A program made the position numbers and the translations under genes. Positions 27,801 through 35,932 of a stretch of 64,000 nt of DNA are shown here, in pieces. The stretch is from Nakamurella flava (GTDB lineage: Bacteria > Actinomycetota > Actinomycetes > Mycobacteriales > Nakamurellaceae), in the NCBI RefSeq assembly GCF_005298075.1, contig NZ_SZZH01000003.1, positions 186,001-250,000 of the forward strand. The letters are read 5' to 3'. The number at the start of each line of letters is the position of its first letter. Within the stretch, counting starts at the first letter, position 1. Under the pieces are notes generated by a model that worked only from the letters and a program-made list of their open reading frames with translations, had not been told where the DNA came from and ran no database searches.

Positions 27801-29441
27801 GGTCGTTGTGGTGGCCCCGTCGCCGGTAGTGGTGCTGAGCACGTGACCCGTCGCGGGGTCGTAGGTGGTGGTGGACTTGCGGCCGTCGGCGTCCCAGGTC
27901 GCGGTGGGCAGCAGGGTCGCCGGATCCACCTGCACCTTGGTGAGAAAGCCCGCGGGGGGCGCTGTGCCGTCCTGCGTGGTGGTGGTGCTGGTGCTGTCGG
28001 CGGCGTACGCGTAATGCCGGGTGACGGGCGTCTGCCCAGCACCAGCCACCGGGGCCGTCACCGCGACGGCGCGTCCCTGGCCGTCGTAGGTCAGGTGGGT
28101 CTCGACCTGATCGGCGCTGAAACCGGGGATCTGGGCAGCCAGCACCGCGGCGGACAGCGGTGCGCGAACGGCTGAGAGCCGGCCGGCCGCGTCGTACGCG
28201 TAGTCACTGACCCGGGCGGCGTCACCGGCCTGGGCGTCGGCGACGAGCCGGCCGATCTGGGGGCCCGTGGGGGTGTCGACGTACAGCACCTGCACGGTGG
28301 AGCCGTCCCAGAAGGTGGCCCCGGACACCAGGCCGGACGGGGCGGGAACGAACCCGTGGGGGAGTTGCTGCCCGGCGACGGGGCCGTAGTGCACGGTGAT
28401 CTGCTGCCCGGACACCGGGTCGGTGATCGCGCTGACCAGTCCGTCGGTGATCGTCCGCCCGAAGCTGGGGGTACCACCCTTGGTCACCGACGTCGCCTGG
28501 GCCGTCAGCGGCTGCGCCCCGCTGGGCTGGTCGGTGGTGGCGGTGAAAACGGTGGTCGTGCCGTCGGGGTCGGACACCGTCCAGGTGGAGTCGTCGTTGT
28601 GCACGAGGGTGGACAGCGCCGCGCCGGGAGCCGACTGCCCGGTCCCCCAGACCGGGGTGTAGGCCCGGTCGGGCCCGCCCTGGTAGTTCACGGTGACCCC
28701 TGAATCGGACACCGTCTGGACCGAGCCGCCCGGCTGGACCGTGAGCCGCTGATACCCGCTCGCTGATCCGGCGGTGAGACTCCATCCCGCCGGTACACCC
28801 GCCTGCGCGCTCGACCCGGCGCGAAAGGCCAGACCGATCCCTGCCACTCCCGCGGCTGAGGACACGGACTGCGAGGTCCAGTCGGTGCTGACGGCGCCGG
28901 TGGCCTCGTTGACGGCGACCCCGCCGGCCGAGTCGACCGGCGCGAGTCCGCTGCGGGTGCTGTCGACGGTGAAGACGTGCCAGTCGCCAGCCGCCGCCCC
29001 CGGGGCCGTTGCCCGCCACTGGTAGACGTCGCCCTCCTGCAGGGTCCCCGTCGGCACCTGCACGGACGGCCCCGACGCCGAGAGCGTCACCGGGTTCGCC
29101 GGAGCGCCGGTGGACAGCGGCGCGACGGTGAACTGGTACTGACCGGCCGTGGTAGCCGTCGCCTGCAGCACCGGGGTGGTCGAGGTCGCGATGCCCGTCG
29201 ACTCGGTCACCACCGATCCGGTGTGGACCGGCACGGCCGGTCCGGATGCCGGATCGCCGGTCAGTGCGGCGAGGTCGGCAGGGTTGCCCGCGGACCCGGT
29301 GACCAGGGTGGAGGTCTGCGTGGCAGGAGCGGACGTGGCGGTCTCACCGGCGGAGGAGATGCCGCAGGTCACCATGGAGGTGACGACCACGGCGGTCAGG
29401 AGTTGCAGAGTTCGGCTGGACGTTCGGCTGGCTGTGGACAT
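24804..29441 (-). CDS. Large secreted RHS-repeat protein with PA14 domain
   Basis: A 1545-residue protein starting at ATG 29441. Residues 10-32 form a signal peptide (LQLLTAVVVTSMVTCGISSA). Residues about 100-160 look like a fibronectin-type domain, followed by many RHS/YD repeats (YAYDAAGRLSAV, TTTYDPATGHVLS, GYDQIGRP, AYTYDADGNRTSQ). A PA14-like sugar-binding domain sits at about 595-720 (WSARLTGTWQVDTAGTYT, ASLWLDGQ). The RHS core ends at about 1350 (RTYVPALGRFTTPDP, RYDYANQDPINAGDPTGHS). The remaining 195 residues are a variable tip with one hydrophobic segment (1353-1374), an Ala-rich helix and Gly-rich GLGGAVTGAATGAVYNG. RHS shells usually enclose a C-terminal toxin or adhesin; I cannot assign this tip. 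No immunity gene is visible between its stop and the RidA terminator. Confidence 0.9.
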   Translation of the reverse strand: MSTASRTSSRTLQLLTAVVVTSMVTCGISSAGETATSAPATQTSTLVTGSAGNPADLAALTGDPASGPAVPVHTGSVVTESTGIATSTTPVLQATATTAGQYQFTVAPLSTGAPANPVTLSASGPSVQVPTGTLQEGDVYQWRATAPGAAAGDWHVFTVDSTRSGLAPVDSAGGVAVNEATGAVSTDWTSQSVSSAAGVAGIGLAFRAGSSAQAGVPAGWSLTAGSASGYQRLTVQPGGSVQTVSDSGVTVNYQGGPDRAYTPVWGTGQSAPGAALSTLVHNDDSTWTVSDPDGTTTVFTATTDQPSGAQPLTAQATSVTKGGTPSFGRTITDGLVSAITDPVSGQQITVHYGPVAGQQLPHGFVPAPSGLVSGATFWDGSTVQVLYVDTPTGPQIGRLVADAQAGDAARVSDYAYDAAGRLSAVRAPLSAAVLAAQIPGFSADQVETHLTYDGQGRAVAVTAPVAGAGQTPVTRHYAYAADSTSTTTTQDGTAPPAGFLTKVQVDPATLLPTATWDADGRKSTTTYDPATGHVLSTTTGDGATTTTSYDPSTGWPVKVVGPVRGPAGPDAPTLTRAYDQVTTGESATSPGVTKDLRGLDVHYWANANTEGAPARTEIGPVNGSDVPNTMAMSWTQPPVNGDNGWSARLTGTWQVDTAGTYTVTAGPSGAASLWLDGQSCPGGTCSNVALAAGPHTIRIDLRVPHPTAGAAGALTLSAAPAGSQPSPVPTDHLHPNLGRVSSTSSADATGPGTAATVTSHTDYDPAQIDRVTSNSSPSGLKYGTAFEPVDPAHGQFGRQTSTTSPGGDSVVLGSWGGNEQATVPGIDHPVNQAGLPKTVSDPTPGGGDTVTSTTTYDAAGRPAAVVTATASTTTGYDQIGRPATSSTTAAGKQTPDSTVTTQYAYQGNPLQTAVTSTTAEGTHTTVTQVDLAGRPTLQVDSWGTTTATTYDPATGQVAQAVTTTSPDGGAAPTVKTTTSTYNADGTPKTVRTSSQTSPAQAVTAAATLSYAANGDLTSIEYSNGTHTAYTTDAEGRTAKAVTTTSDGQTFTDSRTFSPANKVLTQVLDTPGHTATTDYHYDIDARLTGAELSTDQNVTHHSWAYTYDADGNRTSQDVDGKTYTYSYDPAGSRLTATDDPSVGAITYDAATGSQITGIGDTSLGYDPVGDLVSAADPTVAVAYTRDATGAVIARTTTPTGGQPATVRMSDDGLELDATNHPTTDSTTLPGGVTATTTGGVTTWSHDDKQGNAWFTTDAAGHPTGTPTLTDPFGQALTTDVPSAGDPDMPGWQDGAGLQVIPTAHLALLQAGDRTYVPALGRFTTPDPQVGGSANRYDYANQDPINAGDPTGHSVTAEIVGTAIATIVLSVFFWWLGAPEIGSSAMSAESAGLAATNAEGAAAAAAARAGGQAAEEVADEVVTPSAWKLAKRFVGKAFDNLGRIGSYPLGAAGSGGLGGAVTGAATGAVYNGSEQLTDWVIDGTPFDPASFGRSAWMGAAIGGGVGFLGRGALALRVNVNGRDLMPLMPFTTSTMNAARAMVRGARR

Positions 29442-29681
29442 CGTGGCTGGTCCCCCGGTGAAAGCGATGGCGTTCGGTTCGATGTGATGAACCGTAGAAA
29501 AGGCGGGCAGCAGGACACATCTGTCTCCTGGCCTATCGAGGCGATGACGGCATCTGCTGTTCGGACGACGCCTCACGGCCCGTCGTGCGGGACGGGCGGG
29601 AAAAGTGGTGTCCATTCACTGTCCGGGAATCACTGTCTGGGAATAGCACCCGAGACGGTGAACGGATATCGGCGCCGGCCG

Positions 29682-30641
29682 TCAGGGCTTGGTGATGCTG
29701 ACGGTCACCTGGCTCTGCCCGTCGTTGCTGCCGCCCTGGACCACCGAACAATTCAAGGCGGCCAGGCTGGTGGCCGAGGTGACCGAACAGGTCGAATTCT
29801 GAGCGCCGGGGTCCGTCGAATTCACGACGGCATCGAGGTGTACCTGGAACCCGGCATAGATCGACTGTGGGGCAGTGGGGTCGGTCCCGGCCGGCGGCGG
29901 AAGGACGACGTAGGTGATCTGCAGGGTGGCGTCGTCCGAGCCGGACCGGTACCCGGCGAAATAGTTCGTCGTACCGGAAGTCAGGGTCGCGCCGGGAGTG
30001 CGTCCGGCCGGATCCATCAGCATCCCGCCCGTGGTCTCGGTCCCCACCTGCGTCAGTGTGAGACCAGTGACGCTGTTGGCGATCCCGATGGACAGGGGTC
30101 GGTCCGACAATCGGTTGGTGACGATCGCGTGGTCCCCGTCGCGGTCCTCGTACGGCACCGTCTGGGTGTCGAACAGGTACGTCGACCCCTTCGGCTCGTA
30201 GGTGTTGTCGCCCTGCTGGGGGATGTCGACGTGCCAGCCGACCTGATCGATGCCGCTGAAAGGGCCACCGGCCGGGGAGTAGGAGACGTGGGTCTCCAGC
30301 CCGGTCCACACGCCGTCCGACACGATGGACTGGAATCCCTGCCCGCCGTGAGCTGCCGGGTCCTCGGGGGCAGCCGTGTGACCGCCGTCGGAATCGGTCC
30401 CGTGGTTGACGTCGTGCTGATCCAGGGTCAGGTCGAAAAAGCCGGTCGCCGCGGGCCCTGGGGTGGTGAACTGCGAGATCTCGTTGTCGTAATAGATGCA
30501 GGCGCCCCGGTGTGCGGAGGTGTCCAGATCACAATTCTGGGTGGGCGTCGTTCCGGCGAATGCCGGAGCGCCCCCGGTGGCCGTGACGATTGCTGCCATT
30601 CCGATGGCGGCACCGATGATTGTTCGTCGTACGCAGGTCAT
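29682..30641 (-). CDS. Secreted protein of unknown function
   Basis: A 319-residue protein with a clear signal peptide (MTCVRRTIIGAAIGMAAIVTA ending APAFA, cleavage near residue 30). ATG 30641 was chosen because AAGGGGG lies six bases upstream; an ATG six bases earlier directly abuts that site. The mature part is Thr/Gly/Asp-rich with short beta-like stretches (TGFFDLTLDQHDVNHG, GWHVDIPQQGDNTYEPKG, YLFDTQTVPYEDRDGDHAIV, LQITYVVLPPP) and two C-terminal cysteines (STCSV, LNCSV) that could bond. I recognise no family. It lies 240 bases upstream of the RHS gene on the same strand and may be co-expressed or act at the same surface. Confidence 0.75.
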   Translation of the reverse strand: MTCVRRTIIGAAIGMAAIVTATGGAPAFAGTTPTQNCDLDTSAHRGACIYYDNEISQFTTPGPAATGFFDLTLDQHDVNHGTDSDGGHTAAPEDPAAHGGQGFQSIVSDGVWTGLETHVSYSPAGGPFSGIDQVGWHVDIPQQGDNTYEPKGSTYLFDTQTVPYEDRDGDHAIVTNRLSDRPLSIGIANSVTGLTLTQVGTETTGGMLMDPAGRTPGATLTSGTTNYFAGYRSGSDDATLQITYVVLPPPAGTDPTAPQSIYAGFQVHLDAVVNSTDPGAQNSTCSVTSATSLAALNCSVVQGGSNDGQSQVTVSITKP

Positions 30642-30779
30642 GTCCATCCCCCTTGACGATGTCGCCCGTCTGCAACACCCGGAAATGACCGTAGGGACGG
30701 GGGGCAGGACTCGGTATCGGCCGATCGTCAGCAACCGGCCGACGCAGGTACACCTTTTGCCATACGCGTCGGCGTCGCG

Positions 30780-31985
30780 TCAGGCCGCCGGTCGGGGCGT
30801 CGACCGGCAGCTGATGTCCAGCGACCAGCCACCGCCCGGTCGCGGACCGGCGTCGACCCGGCCGGACCACGGTGCGAGCCGCCGGACGATACCGACGACC
30901 CCGGCGTGCGAGGACACGGCCAGGGCGGTCGGGGTACCGGCTCCGTCGTCGGTCACCGTCAGCCGGACACCGCTGCCGTCCCGCTCCAGGACGACGACAG
31001 CGGCGCTGCCCGGCCCCGCGTGTTTGAGCACGTTGGTCAGCGCCTCCCTGGTCACCTGGATGAGGTCGTCGGCCAACTCGGGTGGCAGGTCGTCCCAGCG
31101 CGCTGAACCCGTGAGCGTGACCGCCACCCCGGCGACGGCCACCGATTCGGCCAGCGCCCGCACCCGCTCGTCCGTCGACACGGTCGGCGGCCCGGGATCG
31201 GTGCGCAACAGGCCGAGCAGCCGGCGGGTCTCGACCAGCGCATCCCGGCCGGTGTCCGCGATCAGCCGGACCGGTTCGGTCGCCGGGTCGCCGGCGGGCA
31301 GCACCCGCAGGGTGCCCTCGGCCAGGGTGACCATGACGGTCAGGTGGTGGCCGACGACGTCGTGCATCCCCGCGGCGATCCGCATCCGTTCGTCGTCGAC
31401 CGCCAACCGGCGTTGCTGCTCCTGGTCCCGTTCCTGCAGTTCGGCGCGCTGCTGCAGCAACGTGTTGCGCTCACGCAACTGGTCGACACCGGCCAACCTC
31501 GCGGCGCGGTACAGAGCGAAACCGACCACCGCCACGACGACGGCGGCGGCCAGCAGGAACTCGTCCAGCTGATCGCCGCCCGCCCACGCTTGCGTGCGTA
31601 CCGCCGCCAGGACCAGGAGGAGACCGGTGATGGCGGCCGCGCCGCTGCGGGTGCCTTGATCGACCACGACGGTGTAGGACGCCACCATCACCAGCAGGCC
31701 CAGTGAGACGTCGAGACCGGCCAGGTGCGAGACGAGGGCGAGCACCAGCAGGACGAGCAGCACCGGCACCGGCCACCGACAGCGCAGGGCCAGGACACAC
31801 CCGGCGCACACCCCCAGGACGAGGGCGGGCCCGAGGCGATCCCGATCGGATCCGTCGAACAGCGGGGCGAGCGTCAACGCCGTCCACACCAGCGCCACGA
31901 CCACGTCGAAGGTCCAGGATCCGACCGATCGCGGGCCCGGACGACCCGCGGCGGCCGAACGCAGCCACCGACCGATCGCGGTCAC
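30780..31985 (-). CDS. Sensor histidine kinase, DesK/NarX type
   Basis: A 401-residue protein with about five transmembrane helices in the first 160 residues, a coiled coil (about 165-197, LRERNTLLQQRAELQERDQEQQ), a HisKA_3 dimerisation helix with phospho-acceptor His208 in AAGMHDVVGHH, and a GHKL ATPase domain (QVTREALTNVLKHAG, VTDDGAGTP). There is no large periplasmic loop, so it probably senses a membrane-associated signal. GTG 31985 starts two bases after the response regulator stop, indicating one leftward operon. It ends 132 bases before the secreted-protein gene. Confidence 0.9.
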   Translation of the reverse strand: MTAIGRWLRSAAAGRPGPRSVGSWTFDVVVALVWTALTLAPLFDGSDRDRLGPALVLGVCAGCVLALRCRWPVPVLLVLLVLALVSHLAGLDVSLGLLVMVASYTVVVDQGTRSGAAAITGLLLVLAAVRTQAWAGGDQLDEFLLAAAVVVAVVGFALYRAARLAGVDQLRERNTLLQQRAELQERDQEQQRRLAVDDERMRIAAGMHDVVGHHLTVMVTLAEGTLRVLPAGDPATEPVRLIADTGRDALVETRRLLGLLRTDPGPPTVSTDERVRALAESVAVAGVAVTLTGSARWDDLPPELADDLIQVTREALTNVLKHAGPGSAAVVVLERDGSGVRLTVTDDGAGTPTALAVSSHAGVVGIVRRLAPWSGRVDAGPRPGGGWSLDISCRSTPRPAA

Positions 31986-31987
31986 GG

Positions 31988-32701
31988 TCAGGTCACCCCG
32001 GGCCGGACGAGACCCGCTTCGTAGGCCAGGATGACCGCCTGCACCCGGTCGCGGAGTTCGAGCTTGGCCAGGATGCGGCTGATGTGGATCTTGACGGTGC
32101 CCTCGGCGATGAAGAGCGCCTGCCCGATCTCCCGGTTGGAGCGGCCCCGGGCCAGCTCGGCCAGGACGCTGGCCTCGCGGTCGGTGAGCCGGGCCAGGGC
32201 CGTTGCCTGGGGGGACGGCGGAACGTCGACCTCGGACCCGTCCGCGGGGCCGGCCAGGGTCGGAAGGCACGCGTCGAGCAGTCGCCGGGTCGCCGTGGGA
32301 GCCAGGAACGCCTGCCCGGCGTGCACCGTGCGGATCGCGGCGATCAGGTCGGCCGGCGGCGTGTCCTTGAGCAGGAACCCGCTCGCCCCGGCTCGCAGCC
32401 CGTCGACGACGTATTCGTCGAGGTCGAAGGTGGTCAGGATGATCACCTTCCGGGCCGGGTCGTCGGCCAACACCGCCGCGGTGGCGGTGATGCCGTCCAT
32501 GCCGGGCATGCGGACGTCCATCAGCACCACGTCCGGTCGGCAACGCTGGGCCTCGGCGACCGCGGTGTTCCCGTCGGCCGCTTCGCCGACGACCTCGAGG
32601 TCCGGTTCGGATCCGATGATCATGCGAAAACCGACCCGCAGCAGCGCCTGGTCGTCGACCAGCTGCACACGGATGCGGCGGCCGTCGCGTCCGTCGTCCA
32701 T
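31988..32701 (-). CDS. Response regulator, NarL/LuxR type
   Basis: A 237-residue protein with a receiver domain (IRVQLVDDQALLRVGFRMI; phospho-acceptor Asp62 in VVLMDVRMPGMDG; Thr/Lys switch residues in ILTTFD and LLKD) and a C-terminal LuxR helix-turn-helix (LTDREASVLAELARGRSNREI, then EGTVKIHISRILAKL). ATG 32701 has GGGGGA upstream; a longer frame to 32740 is Ser/Gly-rich. It is the cognate partner of the adjacent kinase. Its targets are not marked; the secreted-protein and RHS genes downstream on the same strand are plausible. Confidence 0.92.
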   Translation of the reverse strand: MDDGRDGRRIRVQLVDDQALLRVGFRMIIGSEPDLEVVGEAADGNTAVAEAQRCRPDVVLMDVRMPGMDGITATAAVLADDPARKVIILTTFDLDEYVVDGLRAGASGFLLKDTPPADLIAAIRTVHAGQAFLAPTATRRLLDACLPTLAGPADGSEVDVPPSPQATALARLTDREASVLAELARGRSNREIGQALFIAEGTVKIHISRILAKLELRDRVQAVILAYEAGLVRPGVT

Positions 32702-32779
32702 TCGTCCCCCTGCCCCCGAAGGCAGGCTACTGAAAGTCAACCGTGGTGACGTTCGGTGATACCCGAGGGTGTGGCGGGA

Positions 32780-33487
32780 TCAGTTCGTCAGGTCGGCGAC
32801 GGCGGCGGCGTCGGCGGTCCACCGTCGCCGCGCCTCGGCCCCGTCGCCGACGTGCCCATGCCCGGGAACGACCACCGAGGTCCGCTCGACGAACGGCGCC
32901 AACACGTCCAGCCCCGCCCGGTACTCGGCCGGTCCGGTCTCCTCCGGCAGGGGCGGTTCCACGTCGCTCAGCATGTCCCCGGCGATCAGCACCCCCGGGT
33001 CGGGCAGCCAGACGGCCAGGTGGCCGGGGGTGTGCGCATCGTGTTCGACCAGTTCCACCGGGGGGCCGGACCACGGCAGCGGGCCGGGCGCCCGGCCCCG
33101 AACCCGGCCCACCAGCGCCGCCAGGTCCGCCGGGAAGTCCGGGCCCAGGGCGGCGACCAGGGTGTCCCGGTCGCGACCGGCGGTGGCGGCCGTGGTCGCC
33201 GACGACCAGCGGGGTCCGCGACCCAGCCCCGGGTGCCAGAGCAGATGGTCGTAGTGGGCGTGCGTCGCGATACCGCTGACGTCGGTCACGCCCCACCCGG
33301 CCAGGTCGCCGGCGAGGCCGTCGAGCTCGTCCGGATCCCATGCGGGGTCGACGACCAGGGCCTGGGCGGCCGCGCCGACCGGGCCGGCCAGCAGCAGCGT
33401 CGACGTGGTCAGCTCGCGGCGGCTCGTCGTGACCAGCACTGACAGGTCCTCCCGGGCGATCACGACGTCCCAGCGGCGGCCGATCAT
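32780..33487 (-). CDS. Metallo-beta-lactamase-fold hydrolase
   Basis: A 235-residue MBL-fold protein with the zinc-binding motif ATHAHYDHLLWHPGL (HxHxDH), AHTPGHLAVW, AGDMLSDVE and VPGHGHVGDG. It probably hydrolyses a small thioester, lactone or phosphodiester; substrate unknown. It starts 53 bases from the divergent NUDIX gene, so promoters share that gap. It marks the point where conserved gene order resumes after the RHS/two-component island. Confidence 0.85.
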   Translation of the reverse strand: MIGRRWDVVIAREDLSVLVTTSRRELTTSTLLLAGPVGAAAQALVVDPAWDPDELDGLAGDLAGWGVTDVSGIATHAHYDHLLWHPGLGRGPRWSSATTAATAGRDRDTLVAALGPDFPADLAALVGRVRGRAPGPLPWSGPPVELVEHDAHTPGHLAVWLPDPGVLIAGDMLSDVEPPLPEETGPAEYRAGLDVLAPFVERTSVVVPGHGHVGDGAEARRRWTADAAAVADLTN

Positions 33488-33540
33488 GACGTGACCGTAC
33501 CGAGCACGCCCCGCTGGAGGGTGGGGCTACCGTCGGCGGC

Positions 33541-34281
33541 GTGTGCGACGAACCCGCCCCCCGCCCCGCCGCCACGGTGGTCGTCCTGCGACCGGCCGCC
33601 GCCGACCCGACGGTGCCCGGGTTCGAGGTGTTCGTGCTGCGCCGGGTCGCGTCCATGCAGTTCGCGCCGTCCATGACCGTCTTCCCCGGGGGTGGGGTCG
33701 ATCCGTCCGACGCCGGTCCCGTGCCCTGGCAGGGTCCACCGCCGGCGTGGTTCGCCCGGCGTCTGGGACTGTCCGGGCCGGGTGCGGTCGACCTGGCCCA
33801 TCGGCTGGTCGTGGCGGCCGTGCGGGAGCTGTACGAGGAGACCGGGCTGCTGCTGGCCGCACCGGCCGGCGCTCGGCGGCCCGCCCCCGAACCGGACGGG
33901 GCGCTGGCCCGGTTGCTCACCGAGCAGGGCCGGGTGCTGTGCGCGGACGCGCTCCGGCCGTGGGCGAACTGGGTCACCCCCCGGGGCCGCTCCCGGCGGT
34001 ACGACACGGCGTTCTTCGTCACCGCCCTCCCGGACGGTGACGACCTGCGCTTGACGACGACCGAGGCCGACGAGGGTTTCTGGGCCACCCCCGCCGCGCT
34101 CCTGGCCGCCGACGGGGCCGGTAGCGTCCGCCTCATGCCGCCGACCCGCGCCGTGCTGACCGACCTGGCCGCCCACTCGACCGTTGCCGGGGTGCTCGCG
34201 GCCGAGCCGGTGATCGTCCCGTGGACCCGCGACGAGAGCGGGGCGGTCGTGCCGTACGTGCCCGCCGGCGCGGGGTCGTGA
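33541..34281 (+). CDS. NUDIX hydrolase with an insertion inside the Nudix box (NUDT19-like)
   Basis: A 246-residue protein. The Nudix box is split: VFPGGGVDPSD is followed by about 35 residues before VAAVRELYEETGLLLAAP, which carries the RExxEExG residues. Such an insertion is known from NUDT19/RP2-type CoA or nucleotide diphosphatases. GTG 33541 is the start; the stop overlaps the ATG of the next MBL gene by one base. It heads a rightward three-gene operon (NUDIX, MBL, methyltransferase). The substrate is not determinable. Confidence 0.85.
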   Translation: MCDEPAPRPAATVVVLRPAAADPTVPGFEVFVLRRVASMQFAPSMTVFPGGGVDPSDAGPVPWQGPPPAWFARRLGLSGPGAVDLAHRLVVAAVRELYEETGLLLAAPAGARRPAPEPDGALARLLTEQGRVLCADALRPWANWVTPRGRSRRYDTAFFVTALPDGDDLRLTTTEADEGFWATPAALLAADGAGSVRLMPPTRAVLTDLAAHSTVAGVLAAEPVIVPWTRDESGAVVPYVPAGAGS

Positions 34282-35060
34282 TGGCCACCGACCTGCCCGC
34301 CGGGGTCGACCTGTTCCTGGCCCCGAACCCCGGACCGATGACCCTCGACGGCACGAACACCTGGCGCATCACGAGCCACGACGCCCCCGGGGCCCCCGCC
34401 GTGGTGATCGACCCCGGCCCCGACGACGAGCCGCACCTGCGGCAGGTCGCGGCGGCCGGTCCGGTCGGGCTGATCGTCGTCACCCACCGGCACCGGGACC
34501 ACACGGCCGGGGCCGCCCGTCTCGCCGAGTTGACCGGCGCCCCGGTCCGTGGTGCCGACCCGGTCGAGTGCGTCGACGGCCCGCCGCTGGCCGACGGAGA
34601 ACGCCTGGTCGATCGTCTTCAGGTCGTGCTCACTCCCGGCCACACCACCGACTCGGTGTGCCTGCGGCTGCTCGACTCCGCCGGCGCCACCGTCGCCGTG
34701 TTCACCGGGGACACCATCCTGGGGCGGGGGACCACCGTCATCGCCCACCCGGACGGCGCCCTCGGCCCCTACCTGGATTCGTTGCGGCGCCTGGCGGACA
34801 TCGGTGCGGTGCCGGTGCTGCCGGGTCACGGGCCGGTCCGGCCGAACCTGGCCGCGGTCTGCGCCGAATACCTCACCCATCGCACCCAGCGCCTGGACCA
34901 GGTGCGGGCCGTGTTGCAGGAGATCGGCCCGACGGCGACGGTCGCCCAGGTGACCGACGTGGTCTACGACTTCCTCGACCCTGACGACGCCACCCTGCGC
35001 GGGGCGGCGGAACGGTCGGTGGCGGCCCAGCTCGACCACCTGCGCGGCGCCCCGTCGTGA
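34281..35060 (+). CDS. Metallo-beta-lactamase-fold hydrolase (Rv3677c/LACTB2-like)
   Basis: A 259-residue protein with NPGPMTLDGTNTW at the start, VTHRHRDHTAGAARL (HxHxDH), LTPGHTTDSVCLRL, TGDTILGRGTTVIAHPDG and LPGHGPVRPNL. The C-terminal helical segment with RTQRLDQVRAVL matches the LACTB2/glyoxalase-like group, some members of which are endoribonucleases. ATG 34281 shares one base with the NUDIX stop; the TGA overlaps the methyltransferase GTG. Order upstream of crp matches mycobacteria. Confidence 0.9.
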   Translation: MATDLPAGVDLFLAPNPGPMTLDGTNTWRITSHDAPGAPAVVIDPGPDDEPHLRQVAAAGPVGLIVVTHRHRDHTAGAARLAELTGAPVRGADPVECVDGPPLADGERLVDRLQVVLTPGHTTDSVCLRLLDSAGATVAVFTGDTILGRGTTVIAHPDGALGPYLDSLRRLADIGAVPVLPGHGPVRPNLAAVCAEYLTHRTQRLDQVRAVLQEIGPTATVAQVTDVVYDFLDPDDATLRGAAERSVAAQLDHLRGAPS

Positions 35061-35926
35061 GCGGTTCCCTCAGAGGGGCCGGGTTGGCCGCCGCCGTCGA
35101 CCTCCTGACCTGCCCGCACTGCCGCGCCCCGCTGGCCGTGGTGCAGGCCGGCCGGGTGCTCGGGTGTTCGGCCGGCCACCGCTTCGACATCGCCCGGCAG
35201 GGCTACGTCAGCCTGCTCGGGCCGCGGGCGCGCACCGACACTGGGGACACCGCGGCGATGGTCACGGCCCGGGAACGGTTCCTCGGCCGCGGGCACTACG
35301 CCCCGGTGACGACGGTGCTGGCCGAGCAGGCCGCCCCGGTCGGTCCGGTGGTGGAGATCGGGGCCGGGCCGGGGCATCACCTGCGCGGCGTCCTGGACGC
35401 CCGCCGCGGTCCGGACGGGGAGTCGCCGATCGGGGTGGCCCTGGATTCCTCCGCGGCGGCTGCGCGGCGGTCCGCGTCCGACCCGCGGGTCGCGTCCGTC
35501 GTCGCCGACGCGTGGTCGCCGCTACCGGTGGTGGACGCCGGCGTCGCCGTGGCGCTCAGCGTGTTCGCGCCGCGGGACGTCGAGGAGATCACCCGCATCC
35601 TGCGGCCGGGCGGCCGGCTGGTGGCGGTGACCCCCGAGCCCGGTCACCTGGCCGAACTGCGGGACGTCGTGCCGCTGCTCGCGGTGGACGCCGGCAAGTC
35701 GGAGCGGCTGGCCGACGCGTTCGCCGGGCGGTTGGAGCTGATCGAGCGCATCGAGGTGACCGCCGACCTGGCGCTGACCCCGGCGGACGTCGCCGACGTC
35801 GTCGGCATGGGGCCGAACGCCCACCACCTGGACGCGGCCGCCCTGGCCGCCGTCGCCGACGGGCTGCCGGAGCGGACCCCGACCCGGCTCGCGGTGACGG
35901 TCACCGTGCTGCGGAAACCGACCTGA
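35057..35926 (+). CDS. RlmA-like 23S rRNA (guanine-N1)-methyltransferase
   Basis: A 289-residue protein. An N-terminal zinc finger (Cys19, Cys22, Cys37, His41 in LLTCPHC and LGCSAGHRFD) is followed by ARQGYVSLLGPRARTDTGDTAAMV, a RlmA/TlrB hallmark, then a Rossmann SAM-binding loop VVEIGAGPGHHL and VADAWSPLPV, LSVFAPRDVEEITRILRPGGRLVAV. Family members methylate G745 or G748 in the 23S rRNA exit tunnel; TlrB-type members give tylosin resistance. Which base is modified here cannot be said. GTG 35057 overlaps the upstream stop; the gene converges with crp seven bases apart. Confidence 0.9.
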   Translation: MSGSLRGAGLAAAVDLLTCPHCRAPLAVVQAGRVLGCSAGHRFDIARQGYVSLLGPRARTDTGDTAAMVTARERFLGRGHYAPVTTVLAEQAAPVGPVVEIGAGPGHHLRGVLDARRGPDGESPIGVALDSSAAAARRSASDPRVASVVADAWSPLPVVDAGVAVALSVFAPRDVEEITRILRPGGRLVAVTPEPGHLAELRDVVPLLAVDAGKSERLADAFAGRLELIERIEVTADLALTPADVADVVGMGPNAHHLDAAALAAVADGLPERTPTRLAVTVTVLRKPT

Positions 35927-35932
35927 TCCGCG

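Noticed and set aside
24804-29441. Repeated short DNA motifs resembling an array
   Set aside because: They are protein-level YD repeats of the RHS gene, with no constant spacer or palindromic repeat, so not CRISPR.
24750-32779. RHS island as a prophage or integrative element
   Set aside because: There is no integrase, transposase, IS end or flanking direct repeat, and the nearest tRNA is about 7 kb away.
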